Notes under the pieces: model-generated | What the model saw: the letters and a program-made list of their open reading frames with translations, nothing else | What the model was told of the DNA's origin: nothing | Database searches by the model: none | Made by a program: the position numbers and the translations under genes | Shown: positions 29,059-38,893 of the stretch, piece after piece | How positions within the stretch are numbered: position 1 is the first letter of the stretch | Layout of the letters: the number at the start of each line of letters is the position of its first letter | Assembly: GCA_963696525.1 (NCBI GenBank) | Contig: CAVOKO010000012.1 | Location: 992,001-1,056,000, forward strand | Reading direction: 5' to 3' | Length of the DNA stretch: 64,000 nt | From: CAWBRT01 sp963696525 | GTDB taxonomy: Bacteria; Acidobacteriota; Terriglobia; Terriglobales; Acidobacteriaceae

Positions 29059-29958
29059 TTACCTATCTCGTATGTCCTTCGACAAATAGTCATGAGTGAC
29101 AACGCCATCTTCTTTGAGGTAAAGAAGATAATGCTCGGGAAAGTCGTTTTTCAATGTTCGTCTCACGGCGCAACGCAAGAAGGGCAACCATTTGGTGATT
29201 TCACGGGCAGAAGTTAGGTCATCGAAATGGAGGTAGCTGCCCGAGTCCAAAATTCCGTGGGCGATTCTGTCTCTCATCTGACGTAGTTGCCCGTCGAAGA
29301 TTGCATTCAGCTTCTTGCCACGCGTCTCCAACGGAAATATCTGATTCAAAGTCAACTCCTTCCATTCGCGTGGTCCGATAAAGATCGCGTTAAGCCAAGT
29401 GATTTGTTCTGGATGAGACGCCGGTATAACCTCGCCAAATCTAACAGGACGATATTCCTTTTTCAGCTTTCTGCCGAGGCGTTCGCGTCGTTTCCGGCTT
29501 GCCTCCAAGATCTTGTAAAAGCAAAGATAGCGGTAAGCCGGTGTGTTGGAGATCAAGGCTTCACGGTAGAGTGCAGCGAGGTTTGCAAACTCTGGGTCAT
29601 ATGCCTCGATTGGGGCCGAGCTTCCACCGCCCAGAAATGGAGCGATGAGGGTGAGGCTCTTGTTGGCTGTAGCCATCTCTGTAACTTCGATTAGGTCAAT
29701 CTGAAGCGGGATATCAAGATTTGCCGCATATTCGCTCAGTACGCTTTGCGCTGCTTTGGTCGCACGCATTTCGGCATCGTTTCTGTTATTGGCTTGGAAC
29801 GCCTGGGTCTGTAGTTTGGCAAGGAAGCCTGCTCTGTCTGGCCACCCTTCAAAGACAAACGAATCGCTCTCACCTTTTACCTCGAGCCGAATCTTCACCG
29901 CGTCTGCGGGTGCGGGAAATGCAGGCGCGAGAATAGCGAGATGAGAGTTTCCTTCCAT
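29059..29958 (-). CDS. uncharacterised protein with a HEPN-like RxxxxH motif
   Basis: 299 residues, cytoplasmic, no signal peptide. The N-terminal half is unremarkable. The middle has 'NTPAYRYLCFYKILEASRKRRERL' helices, written here as residues 138-161. The C-terminal helical part contains RDRIAH (R229-H234), which fits the Rx4-6H catalytic motif of HEPN ribonucleases. The layout recalls proteins annotated as MauJ-like, but I cannot confirm the family. The ATG at 29958 has GGAG eight bases upstream; the frame is open for 20 more codons. It overlaps the end of the upstream gene by 64 bases, so the pair may be coupled, or one longer gene with a frame break. Confidence 0.6.
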   Translation of the reverse strand: MEGNSHLAILAPAFPAPADAVKIRLEVKGESDSFVFEGWPDRAGFLAKLQTQAFQANNRNDAEMRATKAAQSVLSEYAANLDIPLQIDLIEVTEMATANKSLTLIAPFLGGGSSAPIEAYDPEFANLAALYREALISNTPAYRYLCFYKILEASRKRRERLGRKLKKEYRPVRFGEVIPASHPEQITWLNAIFIGPREWKELTLNQIFPLETRGKKLNAIFDGQLRQMRDRIAHGILDSGSYLHFDDLTSAREITKWLPFLRCAVRRTLKNDFPEHYLLYLKEDGVVTHDYLSKDIRDR

Positions 29959-30176
29959 GTGCGCGCTCCGGGTTTCCCAAGCACAAGGGTCACCTGATAG
30001 AGTCCCGGCAGCCCCCAAGGAGGCACTGCATTTAAATGGGCATCCGGTTCTTTGAAGATATTGGTCAATACAAGTGAATAGGGTTCACCCGGGAATCCAA
30101 GGCTCTTGAAATTGAGTTTTGCGTCGGGAGCCTTGGTATCTATCTTTGGGCCATTGCTCTTGCTATCTTCTGCCAT
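29895..30176 (-). CDS. small uncharacterised protein, overlaps the HEPN-like gene
   Basis: 93 residues. No signal peptide, membrane segment or known motif; it begins with a charged, Lys/Asp-rich stretch and then 'FKSLGFPGEPYSLVLTNIF'. The last 21 codons overlap the next gene in another frame, and this overlapping tail is the least protein-like part. It may be a true small partner or the N-terminus of a frameshifted single protein of about 370 residues. Confidence 0.4.
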   Translation of the reverse strand: MAEDSKSNGPKIDTKAPDAKLNFKSLGFPGEPYSLVLTNIFKEPDAHLNAVPPWGLPGLYQVTLVLGKPGARTWKETLISLFSRLHFPHPQTR

Positions 30177-30477
30177 GCCCCTATATTAATCCGGGCCGCA
30201 CGCTAGTCCCGGAAAACGCCCCAGTGCCCACAAAACAGGAACCTACCCAACGGCGGGGCCTACCGCGGGTGGCCCATTCAAGCCCGTTGTTGGCTTGAGT
30301 GGGGCAGTTGGAGAAAACTATCAGCGGAAAACTACCCCACTCAAGCAAAAGAAGCTTGAGTGGGCCACCGTGCCTCTTTGGTTCTATAGGGGTGCTTCGA
30401 CTCCACGCGCCCAAAACCGGGGCGCGTTCCGCTCAGCATGACAGCGCAATAACTGCTCATCTGCTTGACGCACTACA
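30177..30477. other. repeat-bearing intergenic region
   Basis: 301 bases between the small unknown gene and the 3' end of htrA. It is largely occupied by two tandem hairpins of the CCCACTCAAGC family (30273-30363); no gene is seen. Confidence 0.5.
30273..30363. repeat. two tandem hairpins of a dispersed repeat family
   Basis: Arms CCCATTCAAGCC/GGCTTGAGTGGG lie at 30273-30284 and 30292-30303. A second hairpin has arms CCCACTCAAGC/GCTTGAGTGGG (30336-30346, 30353-30363). The second shares its AAAAGA-type loop and GCCACC flank with the hairpin at 6433-6463. Confidence 0.65.
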
Positions 30478-31707
<1,230 letters not shown>

Positions 31708-31799
31708 ATTTCCAACAAAAGGATTATAGATTTCTTACCAGCAACTTTAGATGGCCCACGGTGATTCCCGGCAACCGAAAGCTGGTTTCCGGAGCGGGT

Positions 31800-32429
31800 T
31801 TAGGGATGATGTACGCCGTGCCGCCCGGCCTCGCGCAGTTGCTGCCATAGCTTCTCAACCTGCTGTTTCGTGTTTTCCAGAGCTCCGGAATTATCGATGA
31901 CATAGTCGGCCCGCGCCGCTTTGGCCTCATCGGCCCACTGAGCGCGCATACGCCGCTCGACATCGAAACGGGCCGCCTCGAAGGTGATGCCCACGCGCTG
32001 CGCGAAGCGCCGAACCTTGCTTTCGAACGGACAGGTCACGACGATCATGCGATCGAAACGTCCGTGGCCGCCGGCTTCGTAAAGCAGCGCAGCCTCGCAG
32101 ACGGTGATCGCCGCCGGATCGCCGCGCCCCACTTCATCCATCCAGCGGTCTTCAGCCTCGAGAACCGCCGGATGCACAATGGCGTTCAGTTCCTGGATGC
32201 GTCCGGCGAAGGCCAACTCCGCCAGCTTCGGGCGGCAAATGGTTCCGTCTTCATTCAGAATGCCTCGGCCAAAACGCTCGACAACACCGGCATAGACGGT
32301 TTGGCCCGGCCGCATCAGGTCGTGCGCCAGCTTATCCGCGAGCAGAATGTGGGCGCCACGCCCGCGCAGCATCTTCGCGACCGTCGTTTTGCCGCAGGCG
32401 ACACCGCCGGTAAGTCCTACGCGCAACAT
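31800..32429 (-). CDS. coaE: dephospho-CoA kinase
   Basis: 209 residues. The P-loop is GLTGGVACGKTT (about 5-16), slightly different from the common GGIGSGKST. 'ILLADKLAHDLMRPG' holds the conserved Asp of the family, 'HPAVLEAEDRW' the HP motif, and 'DYVIDNSGALENTKQQVEKLW' (read in two parts) the typical C-terminal VIDNSG signature. It phosphorylates dephospho-CoA at the 3' hydroxyl, the last step of CoA synthesis. Confidence 0.95.
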   Translation of the reverse strand: MLRVGLTGGVACGKTTVAKMLRGRGAHILLADKLAHDLMRPGQTVYAGVVERFGRGILNEDGTICRPKLAELAFAGRIQELNAIVHPAVLEAEDRWMDEVGRGDPAAITVCEAALLYEAGGHGRFDRMIVVTCPFESKVRRFAQRVGITFEAARFDVERRMRAQWADEAKAARADYVIDNSGALENTKQQVEKLWQQLREAGRHGVHHP

Positions 32430-32496
32430 GTGCCGGTCTCCGGGACAACCACCTCAAAGCGCCTTCAGCTCTTCCGCGTCTTGCCGGGAGCGGAGC

Positions 32497-33438
32497 CTAA
32501 GCTTTCGCCGGCAGTCCGTGGCGAGCGCCTCGGCGCAGGGCGGCGGCTTTCACCGTATTCACCATTAGCATAGCGATGGTTAGGGGACCAACCCCGCCGG
32601 GCACAGGGGTGAGCGCACCGGCCACCTCGGCAACCTTGGGATGCACGTCGCCGACGAGGGTCGAACCCTTGGCTGCAAAATCCGCCGCGCGCTTGGCGTC
32701 GCCGGCAAAATACTTGTCGAACTCGGCGCGCTCGGTGATGCGATTGATGCCGACGTCGATGACGGTAGCGCCCGGTTTGACGAACTCGGGCGTGATCATG
32801 CCTATCTTTCCTATAGCGGCAATCAGGATGTCGCCACGGCGGCATACTCCAGGCAGATCGCGGGTACGCGAATGACAGATGGTAACGGTTGCGTTGGCGT
32901 TGGTGAGCAGCATCGCCACGGGCTTGCCCACGATGTCGCTGCGGCCGACCACGACCGCTTCCTGTCCCTCGATGGGAATCCGCGAGCGGCGTAGGATCTC
33001 GATCACTCCGCAGGGCGTGCATGGCACCAGTCCGGGCCGCCCGGTCGAAAGATAGCCCACGTTGAGCGGATGAAAGCCATCCACATCCTTCGCGGGATCG
33101 ACCGCCAGCAGCACACGCTTGGAGTCCACCTGCCTGGGCAGGGGCAGTTGCACCAGAATGCCATCGATATCGTCGCGGACGTTGAGCCCGGCGATCAGGG
33201 CCAACATCTCCTCGGTAGTAATGTTTTCCGGAGGGGTTATTTTTTCACTGAACAAACCAAGCGCTTCGCAGGTTTTCACCTTATTGCGGACGTAAATCTC
33301 CGAAGCCGGATTTTGGCCTACCAGTACGGCGGCGAGGCCCGGTTTGAGGCCGTGCAGGCTCAGGCTCTTCACTTGTTCCGCGACTTCCGACTTAATGGCG
33401 GCGGCAATCCTGTTTCCGTCCAGAACGGTGGCTGGCAT
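32497..33438 (-). CDS. folD: bifunctional methylene-THF dehydrogenase / methenyl-THF cyclohydrolase
   Basis: 313 residues. It contains YVRNKVKTCEALGL (with the catalytic Lys), 'DGILVQLPLPRQVD', 'PCTPCGVIEILRR', 'VVVGRSDIVGKPVAMLL' and the C-terminal PVPGGVGPLTIAMLM. It interconverts 5,10-methylene-, methenyl- and 10-formyl-tetrahydrofolate. The start at 33438 gives the usual MPATVLDG N-terminus; a GTG 33 bases upstream is in frame but has no properly spaced ribosome-binding site. A MITE-like repeat begins 36 bases upstream. Confidence 0.96.
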   Translation of the reverse strand: MPATVLDGNRIAAAIKSEVAEQVKSLSLHGLKPGLAAVLVGQNPASEIYVRNKVKTCEALGLFSEKITPPENITTEEMLALIAGLNVRDDIDGILVQLPLPRQVDSKRVLLAVDPAKDVDGFHPLNVGYLSTGRPGLVPCTPCGVIEILRRSRIPIEGQEAVVVGRSDIVGKPVAMLLTNANATVTICHSRTRDLPGVCRRGDILIAAIGKIGMITPEFVKPGATVIDVGINRITERAEFDKYFAGDAKRAADFAAKGSTLVGDVHPKVAEVAGALTPVPGGVGPLTIAMLMVNTVKAAALRRGARHGLPAKA

Positions 33439-33473
33439 GGCTTCGTACCTGTCCCTGAAAGTGTGCTCCACCT

Positions 33474-33601
33474 CTAGTGGGCTGCTGAAAAACGCGCCGA
33501 AGCAACGAGCGAGGCGCTATCGAATGTGCAATCCAGAAGTGAAGTGTACAAGATATTGGGGGCTAGTCCCTCCCAAAACTTGCTTTTCAGCAGCCTGTTA
33601 G
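33474..33601. repeat. 128-base MITE-like element with terminal inverted repeats
   Basis: Ends at 33474-33491 and 33583-33601 are imperfect inverted repeats (about 15 of 18 match) around the core GGCTGCTGAAAA. There is no coding capacity. The same ends occur at 6553-6571, 25586-25604 and 34376-34532. Confidence 0.7.
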
Positions 33602-33836
33602 TGTATCAACCCGTAAAGCGATGCCGCTCCCGCAAGGTAAAGCAACTGCCAGACTGTTGCCGTGTTTATCACTGAAGTAATGACAAGCAAGGTAAGTAAT
33701 TAGAAAACAGTAACCTTGCTTGGAATGTGCTAGCACTCAGCGGAATGCAGGGCATTATCTTCGGCAAAAATTCCATGCAACGTCCTTAAGCAATCGCGAG
33801 TCTAACCGATGGTAGGAGAGTAGGTCTGAGGTGACT
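33602..33836. promoter_or_regulatory. upstream region of the small gene with a 10-base inverted repeat
   Basis: CAAGCAAGGT (33684-33693) and ACCTTGCTTG (33713-33722) form a perfect inverted repeat with a 19-base AT-rich spacer, about 115 bases before the start at 33837. It could be an operator or a hairpin; no U-run follows. Confidence 0.4.
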
Positions 33837-34082
33837 ATGCGGGAGATCTTGACGGAAAGCTGCAAGTTTTCGACGCCAGAGGTGGCTGGGTTGCGGAACA
33901 GTATGCTGCAGGAGGTGCTGGATTTACGCGCCGCGGCGGAAGTGCTCCAGCTATTCCTCATGGGAAGGGGATACGGGGTCTCCAGTGACGACGCCCGCGA
34001 AGCAGTCGGTCGATTTGGCGTAGCGGGCTGGCCAGTTGAGGAGATACAGCGAGAGCTGAATCGTATCGCCCTGGTTCAATAG
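33837..34082 (+). CDS. small conserved-looking cytoplasmic protein of unknown function
   Basis: 81 residues, no signal or membrane segment. Predicted mostly helical, with 'LDLRAAAEVLQLFLMGRGYGVSSDDAREAV' as two helices (about 27-56) and 'WPVEEIQRELNRIAL' at the end. TGAGG precedes the ATG at a suitable distance; a GTG six bases earlier is also in frame. It is a clean single gene with its own terminator at 34157-34189, supporting its reality. Confidence 0.6.
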   Translation: MREILTESCKFSTPEVAGLRNSMLQEVLDLRAAAEVLQLFLMGRGYGVSSDDAREAVGRFGVAGWPVEEIQRELNRIALVQ

Positions 34083-34156
34083 ATCTGGTTCAGTAAATCT
34101 GGTTCAGCAACTTAGGTTGTTGGTTCAGCAAAGTTAAGCGTGGTATTCACAAAAAC

Positions 34157-34189
34157 GGCCTGCGCAATCAGCGCGGGCCTTTTAATTTT
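34157..34189 (+). terminator. rho-independent terminator
   Basis: GGCCTGCGC (34157-34165) pairs with GCGCGGGCC (34171-34179) with one internal mismatch around AATCA, followed by a T-rich run to 34189. Confidence 0.8.
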
Positions 34190-34375
34190 GCCGGCGCCCA
34201 CATCCGTCGACCGTTGAGGCTGGCCGTCGATTGGAGTGCTCTGGTTCCGGAATACATCATCCCTGGTTTTGCTATACCCCGAAACTTAAGTTCCTGTTGT
34301 GTTGCCGCGGATAATTCGGTAACAATGGCAGCGCTTTCAACTTCGTCGGTACTTGCGACGTGGCACAGGTTCGAT

Positions 34376-34532
34376 TTAGCAGGTTGCTGAAAAACTGCTC
34401 TCTGAGTGTGTCATCCCGAGCGCAGCGAGAAATCTGCTTTTCGTGCGCGATGAAAGTAAAGCAGATCCCTCGGTCGCGCAAAGCCAACGCGACTTCGGGA
34501 TGACACTGGTACGAGTTTTTTAGCGGCCTGCA
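34376..34532. repeat. 157-base MITE-like element with nested inverted repeats
   Basis: Outer ends TTAGCAGGTTGCTGAAAAAC (from 34376) and the complement of TTTTTTAGCGGCCTGCA (to about 34532) are inverted. Inside, GTGTCATCCCGA (near 34409) and TCGGGATGACAC (near 34495) are a perfect inverted pair. The copy at 6518-6571 is half of this element. Confidence 0.7.
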
Positions 34533-34617
34533 GTTCGCGATACCTGTTGGAAGGCTGAAAGGATTCGGGGTACGGCCGCACTTGCGCAGTCGGCAAAAGG
34601 TGTAAAAGGAGGCTTGA

Positions 34618-35625
34618 ATGAAGCAGAATCGCAGAGAGTTTCTGAGACTGACGGGCGCTGCCACCGTCGCAGTTACTGGCGGATTGGGAGCGGCGCAGGC
34701 AGAAGTGAAGCCTACCGCCAACCACAAGCGTGGCATGGCGCGCGGCTTGACGTTGTTGACCCTGCGGCATAACGGGGAATATCGGCTTGGCGTAAAGACC
34801 GACAAGGGCATTCTGGATGTAAAAGAGGCGGCCAGCAAGTTGAAGATGGGCGCTCCGGTTACCATGGACGAGCTACTGCAAAACGAAGATGGCCCGAGGC
34901 TAAACGCGCTGGTCGATGCTGCGCTAAAGTCCAACGCGATCGCTTCTGTATTCCGTAAAGAGGAAACGATCGAGTACGGACCGGTTGTTGTCCAGCCGGA
35001 AAAAATTGTCGGCGTGGGAATCAACTACCGGAGGCATGCCAAGGAAGTAAACCTGCCGATTCAGAAGCGCCCCGTGCTCTTTAACAAGTACAATTGCGCG
35101 CTAAACCATCACCAGGGCACGATCAAGCTTCCGGTCGAGGTAGCCACCAAGTTCGATTATGAAGTCGAACTGGTGATCGTGATGGGCAAGCAGGCAAGCA
35201 ACGTCAGTGAGGCGGATGCGCTCTCGTACGTCGCAGGCTATTGCACCGGCAACGACTTCTCGGCGAGAGATTTGCAGTTTGAAGTTTGCCTTATGCTCGG
35301 AAAGACGCTCAATGAATTTGCTCCCCTGGGCCCATACTTTGTAACCGCCGATCAGGTAGATCCCGACAACCTTAAGATCGAATGTCGCGTCAATGGCGAG
35401 ACGCGCCAGTCGTCTAACACTAACGATATGATCTATAGCTCGCGCCAGCTTGTCAGCTACATCTCACGCTACGTTACGCTCAGGCCAGGCGACATTATAT
35501 TTACCGGCACGCCGGAAGGCGTGATCCTGGGCCGTCCCAAGGACAAACAGGTCTGGCTGAAGGCAGGGGACAAGATTGCCTGCAGCCTGGAAAAGCTGGG
35601 AGAGCTGAAGTTTGAATTGGTCTAA
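34618..35625 (+). CDS. fumarylacetoacetate hydrolase-family protein with Tat signal
   Basis: 335 residues. The N-terminus RREFLRLTGAA (5-15) followed by a hydrophobic run is a twin-arginine signal, so the protein is predicted to be exported folded. The body is the FAH fold: 'KIVGVGINYRRHAKE', metal ligands in FDYEVELVIVMGK, 'GYCTGNDFSARDLQ' and 'GDIIFTGTPEGVILG'. Cytosolic relatives hydrolyse or decarboxylate beta-diketo acids such as 2-hydroxyhepta-2,4-diene-1,7-dioate isomers. A Tat-exported member is unusual. GGAGG lies seven bases before the ATG. The substrate is unknown. Confidence 0.85.
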   Translation: MKQNRREFLRLTGAATVAVTGGLGAAQAEVKPTANHKRGMARGLTLLTLRHNGEYRLGVKTDKGILDVKEAASKLKMGAPVTMDELLQNEDGPRLNALVDAALKSNAIASVFRKEETIEYGPVVVQPEKIVGVGINYRRHAKEVNLPIQKRPVLFNKYNCALNHHQGTIKLPVEVATKFDYEVELVIVMGKQASNVSEADALSYVAGYCTGNDFSARDLQFEVCLMLGKTLNEFAPLGPYFVTADQVDPDNLKIECRVNGETRQSSNTNDMIYSSRQLVSYISRYVTLRPGDIIFTGTPEGVILGRPKDKQVWLKAGDKIACSLEKLGELKFELV

Positions 35626-35684
35626 CCGCACGATTGAAGCTCAATGCCTATTCGAGCAAGGCGGTTGATAGGATTCTGACAAGC

Positions 35685-36137
35685 ATGGCTGATCCGTTCA
35701 GGCAAGCACAGATTCCACCCAGAGGCGAACACCTGCTTCTTTACGACGGGGTATGCGGCTTGTGTAATCGTCTGAACAGCTTCGTGCTGTCGCAGGATAC
35801 TAGGGGCGCATTCGATTTTGCCTCGCTCCAAAGTGTGGTGGGGCAATCCACCTTGCAGCGCTTCGGCAGAAACCCAGAAAATCTGACCACCCTTTGCCTG
35901 GTAACTAACTACCGCTTTGAATCGCGGGCGCTACTTTTGAAAGCCGGGGCGGTGCTGTTCGTGATGAAGCAGCTTGGCCCTCCCTGGAGTTGGCTTGCGG
36001 TCTTTGGAGTTTTCCCGAGGACCTTGTTAGACCGCGTCTACGACTGGATCGCGCGAAACCGCTACCGGTTCTTCGGCCGGTACGAGAGTTGTCCGATACC
36101 GAACACCGAACACAAGAAGCGTTTCATCGATGTATGA
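35685..36137 (+). CDS. DCC-family thiol-disulfide oxidoreductase-like protein
   Basis: 150 residues. It carries the defining YDGVCGLCN motif (about 20-28), a CxxC-type site within a thioredoxin-like fold, and 'FASLQSVVGQ' after it. The C-terminal 'FGRYESCPIPN' is also typical of the family. Function is not established biochemically; the redox name rests on the motif. ATG 35685 was preferred over a TTG 51 bases upstream because the family N-terminus is short. It lies 60 bases after the FAH gene and may be co-transcribed. Confidence 0.8.
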   Translation: MADPFRQAQIPPRGEHLLLYDGVCGLCNRLNSFVLSQDTRGAFDFASLQSVVGQSTLQRFGRNPENLTTLCLVTNYRFESRALLLKAGAVLFVMKQLGPPWSWLAVFGVFPRTLLDRVYDWIARNRYRFFGRYESCPIPNTEHKKRFIDV

Positions 36138-36635
36138 AACTAGGGCTGAAACTCTCATCAACCTAACCGGTTCCTGAAAGAGGTGGTTGCCCTGATGTGA
36201 GCACGCGAGCAATTGCGTTACGAAACATGGGCGTGTGTTTCCATGAGACTGCGACGATTGACCTCTGCCTGCTTTCCCGATTTGGTACATGAATTGAAAT
36301 GTACATATTGCGCAACTGCTTCTGGGTGGTAAGCTGCAACCACCTGACCTAGACGATTAAACCGATCTTACCCCGCTCGCTCGTGAACCGACGGCACTTG
36401 GGGCACAAGGTAAAGACAGCAAATGGGGACAGGTAAGGACTGTTTTGCGGTTGGATAGCGGCGAAGGACGCAATCCTATATGCCTGAAGGGGTTCAGGGA
36501 CCTACCGGGTTTGTCGATCCTGTGCCGAGTGGCCCTGCCTTCAGAGGAACATGCATGCGAGCCGATTCGAGTCCAACAATTTCAGCCAGCACTACTCCGG
36601 GACAATCAACGTTCAAGGGCAAAGGGACTTCTACA
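36138..36635. other. intergenic region, no gene seen
   Basis: 498 bases. The long downstream gene is open upstream into this region, but the segment lacks a signal peptide or ribosome-binding site. No promoter or repeat could be assigned with confidence. Confidence 0.35.
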
Positions 36636-38876
36636 ATGCGCAGTCTTAATAAGGCATTTGTCGACAAGGAAGTACTTTTTTGCAGCAGCGCCGACTCTCG
36701 TTGTGGCGTTGCGCCAAGCGGTTTTATGCCACGTTTGGCCAAATTGGATCGCCACTATCTCGTGTCCCGCTCCCGCTTTCTGTTGAGCGTGACCGTCTGC
36801 CTTCTGCTGCTGTGCATTGCACAGCCGCTCTGGGCCAAACCGGGGGTGACCTGTGTCCATGTGCAGTTGGGGTCAACCTCGAGCACAAGCATGACATTGC
36901 CTCCTGTGAGCGTAGGGCTGTTAGGTAGCCCGCCCATTAGGGTGTTCACCTTTGGCACTGAGAACCTTGATTTTATCCTGGACAGCGCAACTAGCTGTAA
37001 CGCGGGTGGAAACTGCTCGGTAGTTGTGCAGTTTCTGCCCACGGCTCCCGGTTTTCGCGGGGGAGCCGCAGTAATTTATGACGACGACAATATGCCGGCA
37101 TTTATCCTCCCGCTCTGCGGCATCGGCGATGCGCCAATGACAGCTCTATCGCCGGGTACCACTAGCGTGATCGGCACTGGCACCCAAACTACGAATAATC
37201 CCAAACAGATCGCCATCGATGGCGCGGGCAATATGTATGTCGGTAACTCTACCGACATGGATGTGGTACAGGTGCCAACCGGCGGTGGTGCTCCGTCGGT
37301 GATGAACACCGGTTTATTGACCTTGGGTAACGTCGCCGGTGTAGCCCTCGATGGAGCCGGCAACCTGTTTATTTCGGATAATAGTAATAGTCAAATTGTT
37401 GTGGTGATGGCGCCGCTGCTGCCGCAGCCGATGTTCGTTAATGCCTACGTGCTCAGCATTAGCGGCCTAACGTTGAACGCGCCTGGCGCCTTGGCATTCG
37501 ATGCACTCGGCAATCTATATATTGGCGATCAAGGAAACAATCGCGTTGTAAAAGTAGGCACCCTGACACCGTCGCCGGGGGGGATATCGGGTGCAGGAAC
37601 GGTAATCGCTACGCCCGGCTTTTCCCTAGGCAACCCTGGCAACGGCGGTGCTCTAGGCGTGGCGGCGTCTGCGGATGGAACCGTCGTCTATATCGCGGAT
37701 GGGTTTAACAATCGTGTTATCCAGGTAGCAACAGGAGCAGCATCCTTGCTGGTTCCTTCCGGTATCACTCCTCTATTAAACGGCCCCCAAGGAGTTAGCG
37801 TAGATGGGATGGGAAATGTCTACATTGCGGATTCAGGCAATAACCGCATCGTGCAAGTGACAACCGCAGGCATTGCTTCCGTGGTGCAGATGCTCGGCCT
37901 GCCGATTCCATCAGCCCTGAATTCCCCCTCTGGCGTGGCGGTGGACACTTCCGGAAATATCTTCATTCCGGACTCGAACAACAATCGAATTGTGGAGGTG
38001 AATGTTTCGGGAGCTTCCCTGGCATTTGCCAACACCACGGTGGGTTCGACCAGCGGGGATAGCCCGCAAACGGCGACCGTAACTAACCTGGGCAATCAGG
38101 CGCTGGTTTTTTCGGCTAGTCCGACTTATACGGCTAGCTTCTCCGAAAATAACGGTGACACAAACGTATGCACCTCGAGCACGTCACTGTCGGCCGGTAC
38201 TGTCTGCGATGTTTCAGTGAAGTTTACGCCACAATCCGTTGGCAGTCTGAAAGCAAGTATCACGCTGACGGACAACGCACTGAACGCGCCTAAGAGCACG
38301 CAGCAGGTTTCAGTCAGCGGCACGGGTCTTGCCCCTCCCGTGATCGACTTCACCATAGGCGTCTCAGCCGGTAGTGCCGCGTCGGTCACGGTGACAGCGG
38401 GGGGGGCGGCAGGTTATGCACTGGCAGTCAGCCCAATCGGTAGCTCTACCTTTACCTCAGTGGTGACCTTTACCGTGAGCGGCCTGCCCACAGGGGCGAC
38501 GGCGACATTCACACCACCGACGTTGCCCGCCGGGAGCAGCGCAACCAACGTGACGTTGACAATTTACTATTCAGGGCAGACAGCGACGCTCCACCGAAAT
38601 AGTCTCCATGGATATGGACTGGCGCTGCTGATGGTGGGGGTGCTTCTGTTGCCCTTCGGAGGAAGGATACGCCGAGCGGCCAGCGAACGAAGCCGTCAGG
38701 CATTTCTGCTGGTTCTGGTGCTAGCAGGGACAGGTGCCATGGCGGGGCTCATGGGCTGCAGCGGAAGTACAACTAGCGGTTACTTAGTCAACCAGCAACA
38801 GACCTACGCCGTGACCGTGACAGCCACCTCGGGCTCAGTTTCGCACTCAACCAATGTCAGCCTGACAGTGCACTAA
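36636..38876 (+). CDS. secreted NHL-repeat protein with Ig-like modules
   Basis: 746 residues. A hydrophobic segment at about 47-64 (ending PLWA) serves as signal peptide or anchor after a basic stretch. An ASPM/Hydin-like beta domain follows, then at least five NHL repeats ('GVALDGAGNLFISDNSNSQI', 'GNLYIGDQGNNRVVKV', 'GNVYIADSGNNRIVQV', 'GNIFIPDSNNNRIVEV'), predicted to form a beta-propeller. A second Hydin-like domain and a C-terminal membrane helix with 'LLLPFGGRIRRAA' end the chain. This looks like a cell-surface binding protein. ATG 36636 has AAAGGGA upstream; a later ATG at 36726 is also possible. Confidence 0.75.
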   Translation: MRSLNKAFVDKEVLFCSSADSRCGVAPSGFMPRLAKLDRHYLVSRSRFLLSVTVCLLLLCIAQPLWAKPGVTCVHVQLGSTSSTSMTLPPVSVGLLGSPPIRVFTFGTENLDFILDSATSCNAGGNCSVVVQFLPTAPGFRGGAAVIYDDDNMPAFILPLCGIGDAPMTALSPGTTSVIGTGTQTTNNPKQIAIDGAGNMYVGNSTDMDVVQVPTGGGAPSVMNTGLLTLGNVAGVALDGAGNLFISDNSNSQIVVVMAPLLPQPMFVNAYVLSISGLTLNAPGALAFDALGNLYIGDQGNNRVVKVGTLTPSPGGISGAGTVIATPGFSLGNPGNGGALGVAASADGTVVYIADGFNNRVIQVATGAASLLVPSGITPLLNGPQGVSVDGMGNVYIADSGNNRIVQVTTAGIASVVQMLGLPIPSALNSPSGVAVDTSGNIFIPDSNNNRIVEVNVSGASLAFANTTVGSTSGDSPQTATVTNLGNQALVFSASPTYTASFSENNGDTNVCTSSTSLSAGTVCDVSVKFTPQSVGSLKASITLTDNALNAPKSTQQVSVSGTGLAPPVIDFTIGVSAGSAASVTVTAGGAAGYALAVSPIGSSTFTSVVTFTVSGLPTGATATFTPPTLPAGSSATNVTLTIYYSGQTATLHRNSLHGYGLALLMVGVLLLPFGGRIRRAASERSRQAFLLVLVLAGTGAMAGLMGCSGSTTSGYLVNQQQTYAVTVTATSGSVSHSTNVSLTVH

Positions 38877-38893
38877 GAAGAGGAGCAGAGATC

